DNA of 64,000 nt from Aalborgiella sp040079635 (GCA_040079635.1 JBEBJY010000006.1:26985-90984); one strand, 5' to 3'. Positions 22,873-32,761 are shown, counted from the first letter of the stretch. Program-made: numbers and translations. The notes: generated from the letters alone by a model not told the origin.

Positions 22873-23796
22873 TCACGCAACGTTTGTTTTGGCTTGACCC
22901 TGCAACCACTCAACAAACACGACCACGGCGTTTTGAACTTGCGCAGCAGGGTAGCAAGCGTAATAACCACGACCAGTCGATACGGATTTCTGAAAAGGCG
23001 TCACCAACTCACCACTGGCCAGCTCGCGCTCTAGCAAGCACGGTTGCATCACTGCCACGCCCATGCCAGCACTGGCGGCTACGATCAGGTTGTTGCCTAA
23101 ATCAAATCCCGCGCCTAGCTGGGGCAGTATTTTTGATTTTTCTTTTGTTTTGGACTGCGCTGCGCCACGCAGCCACAGCGCCCAGTTGTCGGGAAAATTA
23201 GTGTGATGCAACAGCGATTCTTTCAGTAAGTCGTCCACCGTTGTAAGACGTTTGGCAATATCTTGAGTGCAAACAGGGGTGATGTCTTTGCCTAACAAAT
23301 AGGTGGATTTAAAGGTGCGGGGCCAAGGCTTCGTACGTTTGACATCTATCCATACATCTACGTCACTACGACTGAAATCTTCGTCATGATGAAACTGCCT
23401 GAATTCAACCGTTATATCGGGATGTAGGGCTAAAAACTGTGGCAACCGTGGCATCAACCAACGTGTGCCAAGGGTCGGAACAACACTCACCCGCAATTTA
23501 TTTTTAATAGCTTTGGGCAGTTGATTGACGCTATTGAAAAGAGCCATCGCATTCTCCAATCCTGCTACGTGTGTCTCTACCAAAGCTTGAAACGCTAAGC
23601 CTTTTTCGGTTGGTGCCACGCCGTCCACTTTGCGATGTAATAAATTGCAATTCAAACGCGCCTCTAAGCGCTGCACCGCACGACTCACGGCAGCTTGGGT
23701 AACAAACAAGGCCTGCGCCGCACGGCTAAAGCTGCCTAGATCGCAGACAGTCAAAAAGGCGTGTAATTCCGGCAGCGAAGGCGAATTGAATTTCAT
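22873..23796 (-). CDS. LysR family transcriptional regulator
   Basis: 307 residues. The N-terminal winged helix is clear: LPELHAFLTVCDLGSFSRAAQALFVTQAAVSRAVQRLEARL (about 8-48), followed by a LysR effector domain (RVSVVPTLGTRWLMPRLPQF, about 99 onward). The effector domain looks GcvA-like. It diverges from the N-formylglutamate deformylase gene with only about 50 nt between starts, so control of that gene and of itself is likely. The effector may be the deformylase substrate or a related amino-acid derivative; this is inference. Confidence 0.9.
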   Translation of the reverse strand: MKFNSPSLPELHAFLTVCDLGSFSRAAQALFVTQAAVSRAVQRLEARLNCNLLHRKVDGVAPTEKGLAFQALVETHVAGLENAMALFNSVNQLPKAIKNKLRVSVVPTLGTRWLMPRLPQFLALHPDITVEFRQFHHDEDFSRSDVDVWIDVKRTKPWPRTFKSTYLLGKDITPVCTQDIAKRLTTVDDLLKESLLHHTNFPDNWALWLRGAAQSKTKEKSKILPQLGAGFDLGNNLIVAASAGMGVAVMQPCLLERELASGELVTPFQKSVSTGRGYYACYPAAQVQNAVVVFVEWLQGQAKTNVA

Positions 23797-23846
23797 TATT
23801 TCAGATTAAATCACACTATTACAAAAAGTCATATGCCTTGATCAAA

Positions 23847-24728
23847 ATGTCGTTTGCATGGACACCGCTTGATGTCTACAGTCGCTACATGGTAAATATT
23901 GAGCTCCCTTTAACCGCAGCCATCCCCTTAGTTTGCGACTCTCCGCACAGCGGCACGTACTATCCTGCAGATTTCAACTATGCGGTTGATTTTGCAGACC
24001 TGCGCAAATGCGAAGACACTCATGTCGAAAAACTCTGGGCTGCCGTGCCTCAAGTGGGCGGCACACTGATACATGCAAGTTTTCCCCGCAGCTATACAGA
24101 CACCAACCGTACCGAATATGACATTGATGAAAGCATGCTAGATGCGCCATGGCCGGGGCATGCAGAACCATCTGCACGATGCCTTCAGCTTGGCAACGGC
24201 TTGGTATTTGCTAAAACCACCACGATGCAATCCATTTACAAGCGCCGCTTGAGTATTGCCGAGGTACAACACCGCATTGACACCTGTTGGAGGCCATATC
24301 GCCAAGCCTTGACTCAAGCTTTAGAAACCGCCAGACAACCACACGGCAAACGTTGGCATTTGAATCTGCACTCTATGCCTAGCAACGCTTACGAGCGCTT
24401 GGGTTTACCTAAGGGAAAGGTTTTAGCAGATGTGGTGCTAGGCGATTTACATGGGACGGCTTGCAGCCCTGAATTCACGCAGTTTGTAGCTACAGCATTC
24501 AAAGAGCAAGGTTACACGGTATCGATCAACGACCCCTATGTAGGTATGGATTTGATTAAAAAACACGGCAACCCTGTGCTAGGAGACCATAGTTTGCAAA
24601 TCGAGCTGAACCGTGCTTTGTATTTAGACGAACAAACACGTGAGCCTTTGCCGCAGTTTGGAAAAGTCCAATCAGACATGACCAGCGTGCTGAGAAAAAT
24701 TGTCACACATATTCAGCTACAAGTTTGA
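23847..24728 (+). CDS. N-formylglutamate deformylase family protein
   Basis: 293 residues from ATG 23847; a later in-frame ATG at 23889 (MVNIELPLTAAIPLV) is equally possible. The N-formylglutamate amidohydrolase fold is shown by VCDSPHSGTYYPADF, THVEKLWAAVPQVGG, the DLHG-type WHLNLHSMPS and VLGDLHGTACSPEFT with metal-binding His residues, and NDPYVGMDLIKKHGNP. The enzyme (HutG in histidine degradation) releases formate from N-formylglutamate. No other hut genes are nearby. A Bug-type binding protein begins 52 nt downstream, which suggests uptake and hydrolysis of an N-acyl amino acid. Confidence 0.85.
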   Translation: MSFAWTPLDVYSRYMVNIELPLTAAIPLVCDSPHSGTYYPADFNYAVDFADLRKCEDTHVEKLWAAVPQVGGTLIHASFPRSYTDTNRTEYDIDESMLDAPWPGHAEPSARCLQLGNGLVFAKTTTMQSIYKRRLSIAEVQHRIDTCWRPYRQALTQALETARQPHGKRWHLNLHSMPSNAYERLGLPKGKVLADVVLGDLHGTACSPEFTQFVATAFKEQGYTVSINDPYVGMDLIKKHGNPVLGDHSLQIELNRALYLDEQTREPLPQFGKVQSDMTSVLRKIVTHIQLQV

Positions 24729-24780
24729 TGTTTTGAATTCATTTTCATCATCATTTTTTTTATTCAACAAGGAGTACCCC

Positions 24781-25773
24781 ATGAATCAACTTACCCGCCG
24801 CCAATTTATAGGCTCAGCTAGCGCGGTAGCAGGTGCTGTCAGCTTGCCCAGTTTTGCTCAAGATGCCAAGTACCCCTCTAAAACAATCACGCTCGTCGTT
24901 CCCTTCCCCGCCGGTGGGGCGGTTGATACTGCGGGACGAGCTATCGGTGAGCGTTTAAGCAAAGTCTTAGGTCAAACTGTCATCATCGACAACAAAGGCG
25001 GCGCGGGAGGCGCTATTGGCAGCTCTTTTGTAGCCAAAGCCAAACCAGACGGCTACACATTGGTGGTTACATCTCAATCGTCACATGTAGCCAACCCCGC
25101 ATTTTCATCCAACTTGCCGTATGACGCCGTCAAAGACTTTTCTCCTGTCACACTGATTGAACGTTTACCGAACGTGTTGCTCATCAATCCTGACTTACCT
25201 GTCAAGACGATTTCGGAATTTGTCACTTATGTCAAAAGTAATCCCGGGAAACTGAACTACGCGTCGTCAGGCAATGGCTCTATGCTGCACCTGAATATGG
25301 AATTGTTGAAATCGCAATACGGCATTTTTATGACCCACATTCCGTATCGCGTGGCTGGCACTACCTTGACCGACTTGATGTCGGGCCAAGTCCACGCCAT
25401 GTTCACCAACATCCAAGCCAGCAATGTGGGCTTTGTAAAACAAGGCAAATTACGTGCATTGGCTGTAGCCTCTCCAAGTCGCTCTGCTGTGTTGCCTGAT
25501 GTGCCTACGTTTGGCGAACTCAAACAACCAGAATTAAACCTCACCTCTTGGACCGGACTAGCTGCGCCCGCCGGCACGCCAGAGCCCATCATCCAACACC
25601 TCTATGCAGCCATGCGTACCGTGTTGCAAGACCCTGCAACGATCAACGCATGGAATCAACGCGGCTCTATCGTCCCTGAAGCTGTCAAGCCAGATGCGTA
25701 TCGCAAAGAAATTGCAGATCGCATAGCTTTCTATAAAAAATTGATCACGACAAAAAATCTCAGCGCAGAATAA
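24781..25773 (+). CDS. Bug family tripartite tricarboxylate transporter substrate-binding protein
   Basis: 330 residues from ATG 24781, after the strong ribosome site AAGGAGTACCCC. The signal peptide MNQLTRRQFIGSASAVAGAV carries a twin-arginine motif, so Tat export is likely, ending SLPSFAQ. The mature part has Bug landmarks: YPSKTITLVVPFPAGGAVDTAGR, QTVIIDNKGGAGGAIGS, GYTLVVTSQSSH and HIPYRV. Bug proteins bind carboxylates or amino acids in the periplasm. The nearest permease pair, tctB-tctA, is at 29791-31828 on the other strand, and could be its partner. Confidence 0.92.
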   Translation: MNQLTRRQFIGSASAVAGAVSLPSFAQDAKYPSKTITLVVPFPAGGAVDTAGRAIGERLSKVLGQTVIIDNKGGAGGAIGSSFVAKAKPDGYTLVVTSQSSHVANPAFSSNLPYDAVKDFSPVTLIERLPNVLLINPDLPVKTISEFVTYVKSNPGKLNYASSGNGSMLHLNMELLKSQYGIFMTHIPYRVAGTTLTDLMSGQVHAMFTNIQASNVGFVKQGKLRALAVASPSRSAVLPDVPTFGELKQPELNLTSWTGLAAPAGTPEPIIQHLYAAMRTVLQDPATINAWNQRGSIVPEAVKPDAYRKEIADRIAFYKKLITTKNLSAE

Positions 25774-25853
25774 TAACAGTCAATTTTGGAAGTTAGTTTT
25801 GTAACAATTAGCGGTCGAAATTGACAAAAATCCATGCGTGTTATTGCCATCTA

Positions 25854-25899
25854 TCTACTATAATTTCAATAGCTGCTCAGGCAACAAATACGCCGGCTA
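25854..25899 (-). repeat. Dispersed repeat copy 8 (between convergent genes)
   Basis: CTACTATAATTTCAATAGCTG then CTCAGGCAACAAATACGCCGG: one substitution in the arm (CAACAAA). It fills the gap between the Bug and hydrolase genes. Confidence 0.85.
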
Positions 25900-25927
25900 C
25901 AGGCTGTTTTCAGTATTAGTTTTTTGT

Positions 25928-26749
25928 CTACTTTTTGAGTAGGCTAACAGCAATAACATCTTGCAGCAGTTTTGTACCCAATATGCCTGCATCGTGCGTC
26001 GCTTTGGGCACTTCTATGTAGCGCGCTTTCACACCGCGCGCGCTCAGTGTTGCGACATAACCTGTGACTTGCGCAGGCGTGGTGTTTACGTCTGCTCCGC
26101 CTGTGATGGCAGTTACTTGGGCGGTCTTGAACACCTTATCAGCCACCTCATGCGGGGAAATACTGCGTCTGACGATGTTTTTTGCCCAGCCTTGGCGGCG
26201 AATATTTAAGTCACACGGGCAGGCAATGAGTACGGCGCGGTCGATCAACTCTGGGTGTCTGCCCAAAATCACACCCGCTGTGGCCGCGCCACCTGAATAC
26301 CCGACCACCACCACGCGACTTGAGCCATATTGGGTCTTCAAAGCTTGTATGGCGTTGGCGACGGCGTCTACATTGTGAGCCGTGTAGTTGTCTCCGCCGC
26401 CCATTTTGTCGCCCGTTGATGCGTTTTGCTTGGCATCAGCGTAGCCAGGGCGAATCATGCCGACAAACACGGTGTCTGCGCTGGCAAAAGGTGCGAAATG
26501 CTTGAAATGACGGTCAAACAAGCCTCCACGGCTGCTGTCACCATGCAGATAAACCAATAAATTGCGCGCTTTGTTGCTCTGCTGAGCGCTGATTTTGGTG
26601 GTTTGTATGACCAAGCACTCAGTGATGGCATCGACTCGGCTAATGCCATCGGCTTGCGGACAACCTTGCGCCCAAGTGGCGCTATTCCCAAAAAGCAAAC
26701 TTAGCCATATAAAAAAAGCCGAAATCCACACACGCCGTATAAGCCGCAT
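25928..26749 (-). CDS. Secreted alpha/beta hydrolase (prolyl-oligopeptidase-like)
   Basis: 273 residues from ATG 26749, two nt after the gamma-glutamyltransferase stop. A signal peptide is visible (RRVWISAFFIWLSLLFGNSATWAQG). The nucleophile elbow is GYSGG in VVVVGYSGGAATAGVIL (about 152-156), an acid in ITGGADVNTTP (about 213-220), and the His in KATHDAGI near the C-terminus. It is probably a periplasmic esterase or peptidase; the substrate is unknown. Close linkage to ggt suggests a shared operon. Confidence 0.8.
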   Translation of the reverse strand: MRLIRRVWISAFFIWLSLLFGNSATWAQGCPQADGISRVDAITECLVIQTTKISAQQSNKARNLLVYLHGDSSRGGLFDRHFKHFAPFASADTVFVGMIRPGYADAKQNASTGDKMGGGDNYTAHNVDAVANAIQALKTQYGSSRVVVVGYSGGAATAGVILGRHPELIDRAVLIACPCDLNIRRQGWAKNIVRRSISPHEVADKVFKTAQVTAITGGADVNTTPAQVTGYVATLSARGVKARYIEVPKATHDAGILGTKLLQDVIAVSLLKK

Positions 26750-26751
26750 TA

Positions 26752-28368
26752 TCAATATCCTGCCGCTTGCCCATCCCGCCGTGGGTCACTGGCAGCCATA
26801 TAGCCTTCTACCGCAGGGTCGCCCATGCGCCAAATAAACTGGCCTGCGCCAAAGTCTTGGTACGAATCTTGAATCACGCTGACTTGGTGGCCTCTGTCCA
26901 ACAAACCCTGTACCGTGTCTGGGTGCATGTGCGCTTCGACGTTGATGTCCAAGCCCGCGTTGTAGCGCCAGCGCGGCGCGTCGCAAGCAGCTTGCGGGTT
27001 TTGACCAAAATCTAGCATGCGCACCAACGTTTGCATGTGGCCTTGGGGTTGCATGTTCGCCCCCATCACGCCGAAACTCATCACCGGCTGACCGTCTTTG
27101 GTCAAAAATGCAGGAATGATGGTGTGAAATGGGCGTTTGCCTGGCGCGACTTGGTTGGGGCCTGGCTCTAAGCTAAAGCCATGGCCACGATTTTGCAAGC
27201 TGATGCCAAAATTCGGCTCAACACAACCCGAGCCAAAGCCCATGTAATTGCTTTGAATCATGCTGACCATCATGCCGGACTCGTCTGCCGCCGTCAGGTA
27301 AATCGTGCCACCTTTCACGGGGTTGCCGGCTTTGAAGTCTTGCGCTTTGTTGGGGTCGATCAGCTTGGCGCGTGCAGTCAAATAATCGTCATCCAGCATT
27401 TGTTCCACGGTCACTTCCATCGCGCTGGGCTCAGCCACGAAACGGTACACATCGGCAAAGGCGAGCTTCATGGCTTCGATTTGCAGGTGCTGGGTGGCTG
27501 CGGCGTCAACATCCATCTTGGACAAATCAAACTTGGCCAAAATGCCCAACGCAATCAAGGCGGCGATGCCTTGGCCATTCGGCGGGATTTCGTGCAGGGT
27601 GTAGCCACGGTAGTCTTTGGCAATGGGTTTGACCCACTCGGGCTGGTAAGACGCCAAATCTTGCGTCGTGATGGCGCCGCCCTGCGCTGCTGAGAACTTA
27701 ACCAGCGCCTGTGCAATCTCACCCTCGTAAAACGCTTTGCCTTTGGTTTGTCCGATCAAACGAAGCGCTTTGGCAGCGGCTTTGAATTGGAACAACTCAC
27801 CCACTTCTGGCGCACGGCCTTTGGGTAAAAAGTTGTCGGCAAAACCAGGTTGGTCGCGCAATTCATCCACAGGCGCTGACCACTTACCTTGCACCACAAA
27901 AGGTACAAGGTAACCGCGCTCTGCAATTTCGGCTGCTGGTTGCATCAAATCGGCAAAAGGCAGTTTGCCAAAGCGCTCGCTCATCGCTGCCCAACTGGCG
28001 ACAGCGCCTGGTATGGTGACTGAATCCATGCCGCGCTTGGGTGGATTGACCGTGTCTAAGCCATATTTTTGCTTGAAGTAGGCAGGTGTCCAAGCTTTGG
28101 GCGCACGGCCAGAAGCGTTGAGGCCGTGCAACTCTTTGCCATCCCAAATGATGGCAAACGAGTCACTTCCTAAGCCATTGCTGACGGGTTCGACAATCGT
28201 CATCACCGCTGCGGTAGCGATGGCGGCGTCAACCGCATTGCCACCTTTTTGCAAGATCCGCAGGCCAGCTTGTGCGGCTAGCGGATGCGATGTAGAAACG
28301 ACATTACGCGCATAAATGGGTAAGCGGTTTGATAAGTAAGGATTGGAGGCTGCGTGCTTGTAGTTCAT
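26752..28368 (-). CDS. Gamma-glutamyltransferase family protein
   Basis: 538 residues, the usual length. N-terminal blocks are NVVSTSHPLAAQAGLRILQKGGNAVDAAIATAA and VEPVSNGLGSDSFAIIWDG. The Ntn-type processing site fits KGGTIYLTAADESGMMVSMIQSN (about 353-375), with the Thr as nucleophile after autocleavage. The family transfers gamma-glutamyl groups from glutathione and related compounds. No signal peptide is seen, so this member may be cytoplasmic, unlike E. coli Ggt. It is followed directly by the secreted hydrolase gene. Confidence 0.9.
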   Translation of the reverse strand: MNYKHAASNPYLSNRLPIYARNVVSTSHPLAAQAGLRILQKGGNAVDAAIATAAVMTIVEPVSNGLGSDSFAIIWDGKELHGLNASGRAPKAWTPAYFKQKYGLDTVNPPKRGMDSVTIPGAVASWAAMSERFGKLPFADLMQPAAEIAERGYLVPFVVQGKWSAPVDELRDQPGFADNFLPKGRAPEVGELFQFKAAAKALRLIGQTKGKAFYEGEIAQALVKFSAAQGGAITTQDLASYQPEWVKPIAKDYRGYTLHEIPPNGQGIAALIALGILAKFDLSKMDVDAAATQHLQIEAMKLAFADVYRFVAEPSAMEVTVEQMLDDDYLTARAKLIDPNKAQDFKAGNPVKGGTIYLTAADESGMMVSMIQSNYMGFGSGCVEPNFGISLQNRGHGFSLEPGPNQVAPGKRPFHTIIPAFLTKDGQPVMSFGVMGANMQPQGHMQTLVRMLDFGQNPQAACDAPRWRYNAGLDINVEAHMHPDTVQGLLDRGHQVSVIQDSYQDFGAGQFIWRMGDPAVEGYMAASDPRRDGQAAGY

Positions 28369-28406
28369 GGATTTCTAGGGTTTTCTCAAGAAGTTTTAGT
28401 CGTTAA

Positions 28407-29699
28407 TTAATGTCCAGCAATCTTTTTATGCAAGCGGCGCAACGACCACCAAACGCCAAATGCGACAAAGGGAATGGCGATGGCGGCGGAGACTTCGCCA
28501 CTCAGCGGCCAACCCAGCTTTTGTGCGCCTTTAGCCATGTAGCTGATCAAACCAACGGTGTAATAGGTGATGGCAGCGACTGACAAACCCTCGACGGTAG
28601 ATTGCAATTTGAGCTGCAAATCTTGCCTGTCGTTCATCGTTGCTAGCAAGGCTTGGCTGCTTTGTTGCTGCTCAATCTCCACCCGTGTGCGTAGCAAATT
28701 GCTGATGCGTGAGACGCGCTGCGACAGGGCATCTTGCCTGCGTGTCGCCCATTCGCAGGTACTGCGGGCGGGCGTGAGGCGTCTGTCCATGAACTCACGA
28801 ATGGTTTGCAAGCCAGTTAAACGGGATTCGTTGATGTCTTCAATCCGATCATCCACCAGAGCAAAGTAGGCAGAACTGGCTGAAAAGCGTGAATGCGTTG
28901 ATGCATATTGGCTCTCCACCTGCCCCGCCAACTTGGTCAATCTGTCCAAGAGCTGAGGTTCGTCGTTGCGATCTGCTGTGCGGATAGCTTCAGCCAGCTC
29001 AGCCAATTCGCGCTCGGCATAGGCCAAGGCACTGCCCGCTTCACGCGCAGCTGGCAAACCCAGCAAGGCAGCCATGCGGTAGGTTTCGATTTCTAGCAGT
29101 CGCTGCACCAAGCGCCCCAAACGGCGCTGCGTCATATTACCCACCAGCAAAACCATGCGCGAAAAACCGTCAGCATGGATAGCAAAATCAGTGTGAACTT
29201 CCGCAAAACCATCCGCCACAGCAGAGCCGACCAAGGTTTCTTCATTCAGAACGTGTTTGATGACTGAGCTACTTCCAAACGCATTCGTTGACAAACCCCA
29301 CACATGCATGCTGGTGAGGGCCTCACCAGGCAGCTTTTCCAACCAATCCTGCGGCACAACATCAATCGCTGTTTGCGGCTCACGCTCATCTAGGGTTTCA
29401 TTTTCAAGCGTGCGCATGAAGGTGTAAGTCACAAATTCGGTATGCAACTCCCAGCGCAGCCTAAACGCGACCAAATCGACGCGAATATGTGTAGATGACT
29501 CGTCTGGCGGCGGCAAATGGTGGTCACGCAACAAAGCGGCCACATGTTCGCGGCTGGTTTGCCGCTGTGCTGCATCACACACCATCACCACATGCGAGAT
29601 GGCTACGGGAGCCGTCATCGCCTCTGGCGGGCGGGCGTGAATTTCGTTGTGCAGAGCAACGCGCGATGCGTGCTGTGGAATGTGAAGGTGTGTTCGCAT
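28407..29699 (-). CDS. DUF3422 family membrane protein
   Basis: 430 residues. The conserved N-terminus HASRVALHNEIHARPPEAM and the phrase LRWELHTEFVTYTFMR are hallmarks of DUF3422. A helical middle region (about 200-350) with coiled-coil character precedes two C-terminal membrane helices (about 368-387 and 397-417). The family is widespread in Alpha- and Betaproteobacteria and its function is unknown. The two helices at the C-terminus suggest an inner-membrane anchor with a large cytoplasmic domain. Confidence 0.9.
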   Translation of the reverse strand: MRTHLHIPQHASRVALHNEIHARPPEAMTAPVAISHVVMVCDAAQRQTSREHVAALLRDHHLPPPDESSTHIRVDLVAFRLRWELHTEFVTYTFMRTLENETLDEREPQTAIDVVPQDWLEKLPGEALTSMHVWGLSTNAFGSSSVIKHVLNEETLVGSAVADGFAEVHTDFAIHADGFSRMVLLVGNMTQRRLGRLVQRLLEIETYRMAALLGLPAAREAGSALAYAERELAELAEAIRTADRNDEPQLLDRLTKLAGQVESQYASTHSRFSASSAYFALVDDRIEDINESRLTGLQTIREFMDRRLTPARSTCEWATRRQDALSQRVSRISNLLRTRVEIEQQQSSQALLATMNDRQDLQLKLQSTVEGLSVAAITYYTVGLISYMAKGAQKLGWPLSGEVSAAIAIPFVAFGVWWSLRRLHKKIAGH

Positions 29700-29735
29700 A
29701 AGTAATGTTTAGCGACTATTGTGCCGTAATAAACA

Positions 29736-29761
29736 AAAATGGCACCCGAAGGCGCCATTTT
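29736..29761. terminator. Intrinsic terminator of the tctB-tctA operon
   Basis: AAAATGGCACC pairs with GGCGCCATTTT (one mismatch) around CGAA. Read on the minus strand it ends in TTTTTGTTT, 30 nt after the tctA stop. Confidence 0.8.
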
Positions 29762-29790
29762 ATAAAGTCACAGATGCAAAATTATGTCAA

Positions 29791-31302
29791 TTATTCTTCG
29801 ACAAATGCTTCTTCTCGTTTTTTGCTAACCGATGGCAGCAATACAACGATGAGCAGCAATGCCGCGACAGCCAACAAACTGGCAGACAAACCGCGAGTCA
29901 CAAACACGCTCCAGTCACCACGAGACAAAAGCAAGGCGCGACGCAGGTTTTCTTCCATCATGGGCCCAAGAATAAAGCCGAGCAACAAAGGTGCTGGCTC
30001 CATGCCAAGCTTGATGAACAAATAACCAACCACACCAAAAATCGCAACCATCCAAATGTCAAACGTGTTGTTGTTGGTGGAATAAACGCCAATCGCGCAG
30101 AACAGCACAATGGCCGGGAATAACCAACGGTAAGGCACGCTGAGCAATTTGATCCAAATACCGATCAAAGGCAGGTTCAAAATAATCAGCATCGCATTGC
30201 CGATCCACATCGAAGCAATCAAACCCCAGAATAGTTCTGGATTGCTGGTCATCACCTGAGGGCCAGGTTGGATGTTGTGAATCGTCATCGCACCGACCAT
30301 CAAAGCCATCACCGCGTTAGGTGGGATACCTAATGTGAGTAAAGGAATGAAAGAGGTTTGTGATGCTGCGTTGTTAGCCGCTTCAGGAGCGCCCACGCCA
30401 CGAATATTGCCCTTACCGAAAGGCACTTCACCTGGCTGCAACTTGGTTTTCTTCTCAATCGTGTAAGCCGCAAAAGCCGCCATCACCGCACCGCCACCTG
30501 GCAAGATACCAAGCACTGCACCCAACGCTGTACCGCGCAAAACGGCTGGCACCAGCAATTTGAAGTCTTCTTTGGTTGGCATCAGACCTTTGACGTCCGC
30601 CGTAAACACTTCGCGCTCGCTCTCATGCTTACCAAGATTGCTGATGATCTCGCCATAGCCAAACACACCCATCGCAATCACAATGAAGCCGATGCCGTCA
30701 GTCAACTCAGGAATATCGAAGCTATAACGAGCGACGCCAGAGTTAACGTCCGTGCCAATCAAGCCCAGCAACAAACCCAAGAAAATCATGCCGACAGCTT
30801 TGAGCAATGAGCCAGAAGCCAGCACAACCGCGCCAACCAAGCCCAAAATCATCAACGAGAAGTACTCAGCAGGGCCGAATTTAAAAGCAACTTCAGTCAA
30901 AGGCACCGCAAACGCGGCCAACACCAAGGTACCCACGCAACCCGCAAAAAACGAACCCAAGCCCGCTGCAGCCAGCGCCGGCCCCGCTCGGCCATTTCTG
31001 GCCATTTGGTGGCCGTCAATCACCGTCACCACGGACGACGCCTCTCCCGGTAAATTCACCAACACAGCCGTTGTAGAGCCGCCATATTGCGCGCCGTAAT
31101 AAATACCAGCTAACATGATCAACGCTGAAACAGGTGGCAAAGCGTATGTTGCAGGCAACAGCATCGCAATGGTTGCCAAGGGGCCAATGCCTGGCAAAAC
31201 GCCAATCAAAGTGCCCAACAAGCAGCCTACGAAGGCATACATCAAGTTAATCGGCGTGAACGCGACGCCAAAACCGAGTGCTAAGTTATTAAATAATTCC
31301 AT
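29791..31302 (-). CDS. tctA: Tripartite tricarboxylate transporter permease TctA
   Basis: 503 residues with about eleven to twelve membrane segments. The TctA signatures are LIGVLPGIGPLATIAMLLPATY (about 32-53), YYGAQYGGSTTAVLVNLPGEASSVVT (about 68-93) and ILPGGGAVMAAFAAYTIEKK. It is the large inner-membrane subunit that takes up carboxylates with a Bug/TctC protein. It follows tctB by 31 nt. No tctC lies in this operon; the Bug gene at 24781 is the only candidate partner in the window. Confidence 0.95.
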   Translation of the reverse strand: MELFNNLALGFGVAFTPINLMYAFVGCLLGTLIGVLPGIGPLATIAMLLPATYALPPVSALIMLAGIYYGAQYGGSTTAVLVNLPGEASSVVTVIDGHQMARNGRAGPALAAAGLGSFFAGCVGTLVLAAFAVPLTEVAFKFGPAEYFSLMILGLVGAVVLASGSLLKAVGMIFLGLLLGLIGTDVNSGVARYSFDIPELTDGIGFIVIAMGVFGYGEIISNLGKHESEREVFTADVKGLMPTKEDFKLLVPAVLRGTALGAVLGILPGGGAVMAAFAAYTIEKKTKLQPGEVPFGKGNIRGVGAPEAANNAASQTSFIPLLTLGIPPNAVMALMVGAMTIHNIQPGPQVMTSNPELFWGLIASMWIGNAMLIILNLPLIGIWIKLLSVPYRWLFPAIVLFCAIGVYSTNNNTFDIWMVAIFGVVGYLFIKLGMEPAPLLLGFILGPMMEENLRRALLLSRGDWSVFVTRGLSASLLAVAALLLIVVLLPSVSKKREEAFVEE

Positions 31303-31333
31303 TTTTATATCCAGTCTCTTTATTTAATAATTA

Positions 31334-31828
31334 TTAAGCAGTCAGGAAAGTTGGCCACACGGGGAACTGAAGTTTCAGCAACAAGATGAACGCCGCATAA
31401 CTCATGATGCTCAAAATCACCGCCAAAATGGCAACTTCTTTGAATTTGAACTCTTCACCCGCATTGCTGGCAATAAACGTCAAAGCGAAGATGCCAAAAA
31501 TCAAGCCCATAGCTGGTAGCTTGATACTTGGCAAACCACCGATGGACAGACCAAAAACCAAATTGGCTGCAATGATGAAAAACAAAGGTTTCCATGCAAA
31601 AGAGCCGATTTTGTCACCCGCACCATCCGCCGGCTCTACAACAAGTGACTTGAAGGTAATGACGGCACCCAAAATTGCCATGCAGATACCCAAAATGAGC
31701 GGAAAGTAACCTGGACCCATGCGTGCGCCCGTACCCACGCTGTAATTGGTTGCGCCCCATGCAAAGGCAACGCCTACTGCGGTAAACAACAACCCTGAAA
31801 AAAAGTCTTTTTGGCTCTTGATTGCCAT
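31334..31828 (-). CDS. tctB: Tripartite tricarboxylate transporter small permease TctB
   Basis: 164 residues from ATG 31828, with AGAGGC upstream; a GTG nine codons earlier lies ahead of that site. Four membrane helices are visible. The family block GARMGPGYFPLILGICMAILGAVI (about 34-57) is clear. TctB is the small subunit of TTT carboxylate transporters and pairs with TctA directly downstream. Confidence 0.92.
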   Translation of the reverse strand: MAIKSQKDFFSGLLFTAVGVAFAWGATNYSVGTGARMGPGYFPLILGICMAILGAVITFKSLVVEPADGAGDKIGSFAWKPLFFIIAANLVFGLSIGGLPSIKLPAMGLIFGIFALTFIASNAGEEFKFKEVAILAVILSIMSYAAFILLLKLQFPVWPTFLTA

Positions 31829-31974
31829 GTTTGTGCCTCTGATTAGTTTCGACACTCTAATTATCCCCTAGTAAGTTTGGTGTCATCCAGCTAAAAATAT
31901 AGGGTTACTACTAGTTTTTAGTGGTTTTTCTTTTAAATTATAAAAAAATGTTCCACCTGATGGAACAGGGCGCG

Positions 31975-32730
31975 CTACAGCTGCTTAAACACCCGTAACC
32001 ACTTTGTTGCTGGCAAGCCACATTTGGTTTGAATGACCTCAGCCCGCGCCATCAGCGCGTCGCGCTTAGGTGCCGATGCCGTACGCTGCGCCAAAACGAT
32101 GGTATTTCCCTCGCGCGTGGGCTTGAACGCCCAGACCGCACCAGCTCCAAACACTTCTGATATTTTCTCGACACTGCTCAAAAAACTGGACGAACGGCCA
32201 AACAAATTCACCGTCATCACGCCATCATCCGTCAACAACCGCCTGCAATCAGCGTAAAACTCGGCACTGTCCAGCACAGGTGCTGCGGCTTCGTGGTCGT
32301 ACAAATCGACCTGCAGAGCGTCAATTTGACCTTGCCACTGCGGTTTTTGAATCTCCAGCGCTGCATCGGCCAAAACCACTTCCAATTTAGCATCGTCTGG
32401 CGGCAGTTTGAACCACAAACGGCAAGCAATGATCACTTGCGGGTTGATTTCAACCGCCGTTGTCTTCATACGTAGTTTTTTGAAGCAAAACTTCGTGCAA
32501 GTTGCCGCACCCAGCCCCAGCTGCATAGAACGGCGCTTGGGCACGCTGGCCGCGTCAACAAACAGCAGCCACGCCATCATGCGCTGCACGTACTCCAGCT
32601 CAATCTCAAACGGCGAATCAATCAGCATGCTGCCCTGAATCCACTCCGTGCCCAAGTGCAAACAGCGCACATCGCCATAGTCGCTGAAGTTAACTTCGGG
32701 TAATTCTGTTGTTTTGGTGGTTTTTTTCAT
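31975..32730 (-). CDS. Spermidine synthase-like methyltransferase-fold protein
   Basis: 251 residues from ATG 32730 (a TTG six codons upstream is less likely). The fold is shown by QLGLGAATCTKFCF (nucleotide-binding loop, about 73-86), TTAVEINPQVIIACRLWF and the acidic DALQVDLYDHEAAAPVLDSAEFY. This resembles SpeE-like proteins common in betaproteobacteria that lack part of the polyamine site; the active-site Asp of true spermidine synthases may be the D in VDLYDHE. Whether it makes spermidine is unknown. Repeat copy 9 lies just upstream. Confidence 0.8.
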   Translation of the reverse strand: MKKTTKTTELPEVNFSDYGDVRCLHLGTEWIQGSMLIDSPFEIELEYVQRMMAWLLFVDAASVPKRRSMQLGLGAATCTKFCFKKLRMKTTAVEINPQVIIACRLWFKLPPDDAKLEVVLADAALEIQKPQWQGQIDALQVDLYDHEAAAPVLDSAEFYADCRRLLTDDGVMTVNLFGRSSSFLSSVEKISEVFGAGAVWAFKPTREGNTIVLAQRTASAPKRDALMARAEVIQTKCGLPATKWLRVFKQL

Positions 32731-32761
32731 GGAAGATTTTTGATCCAATTTTATCGATTTT

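Noticed and set aside
23500..23535. A possible half copy of the repeat in the LysR gene (TTTTTAATAGCTTTGGGCAG)
   Set aside because: Only the hairpin side matches, and the rest has no arm; the match can be chance in an A+T-rich stretch.
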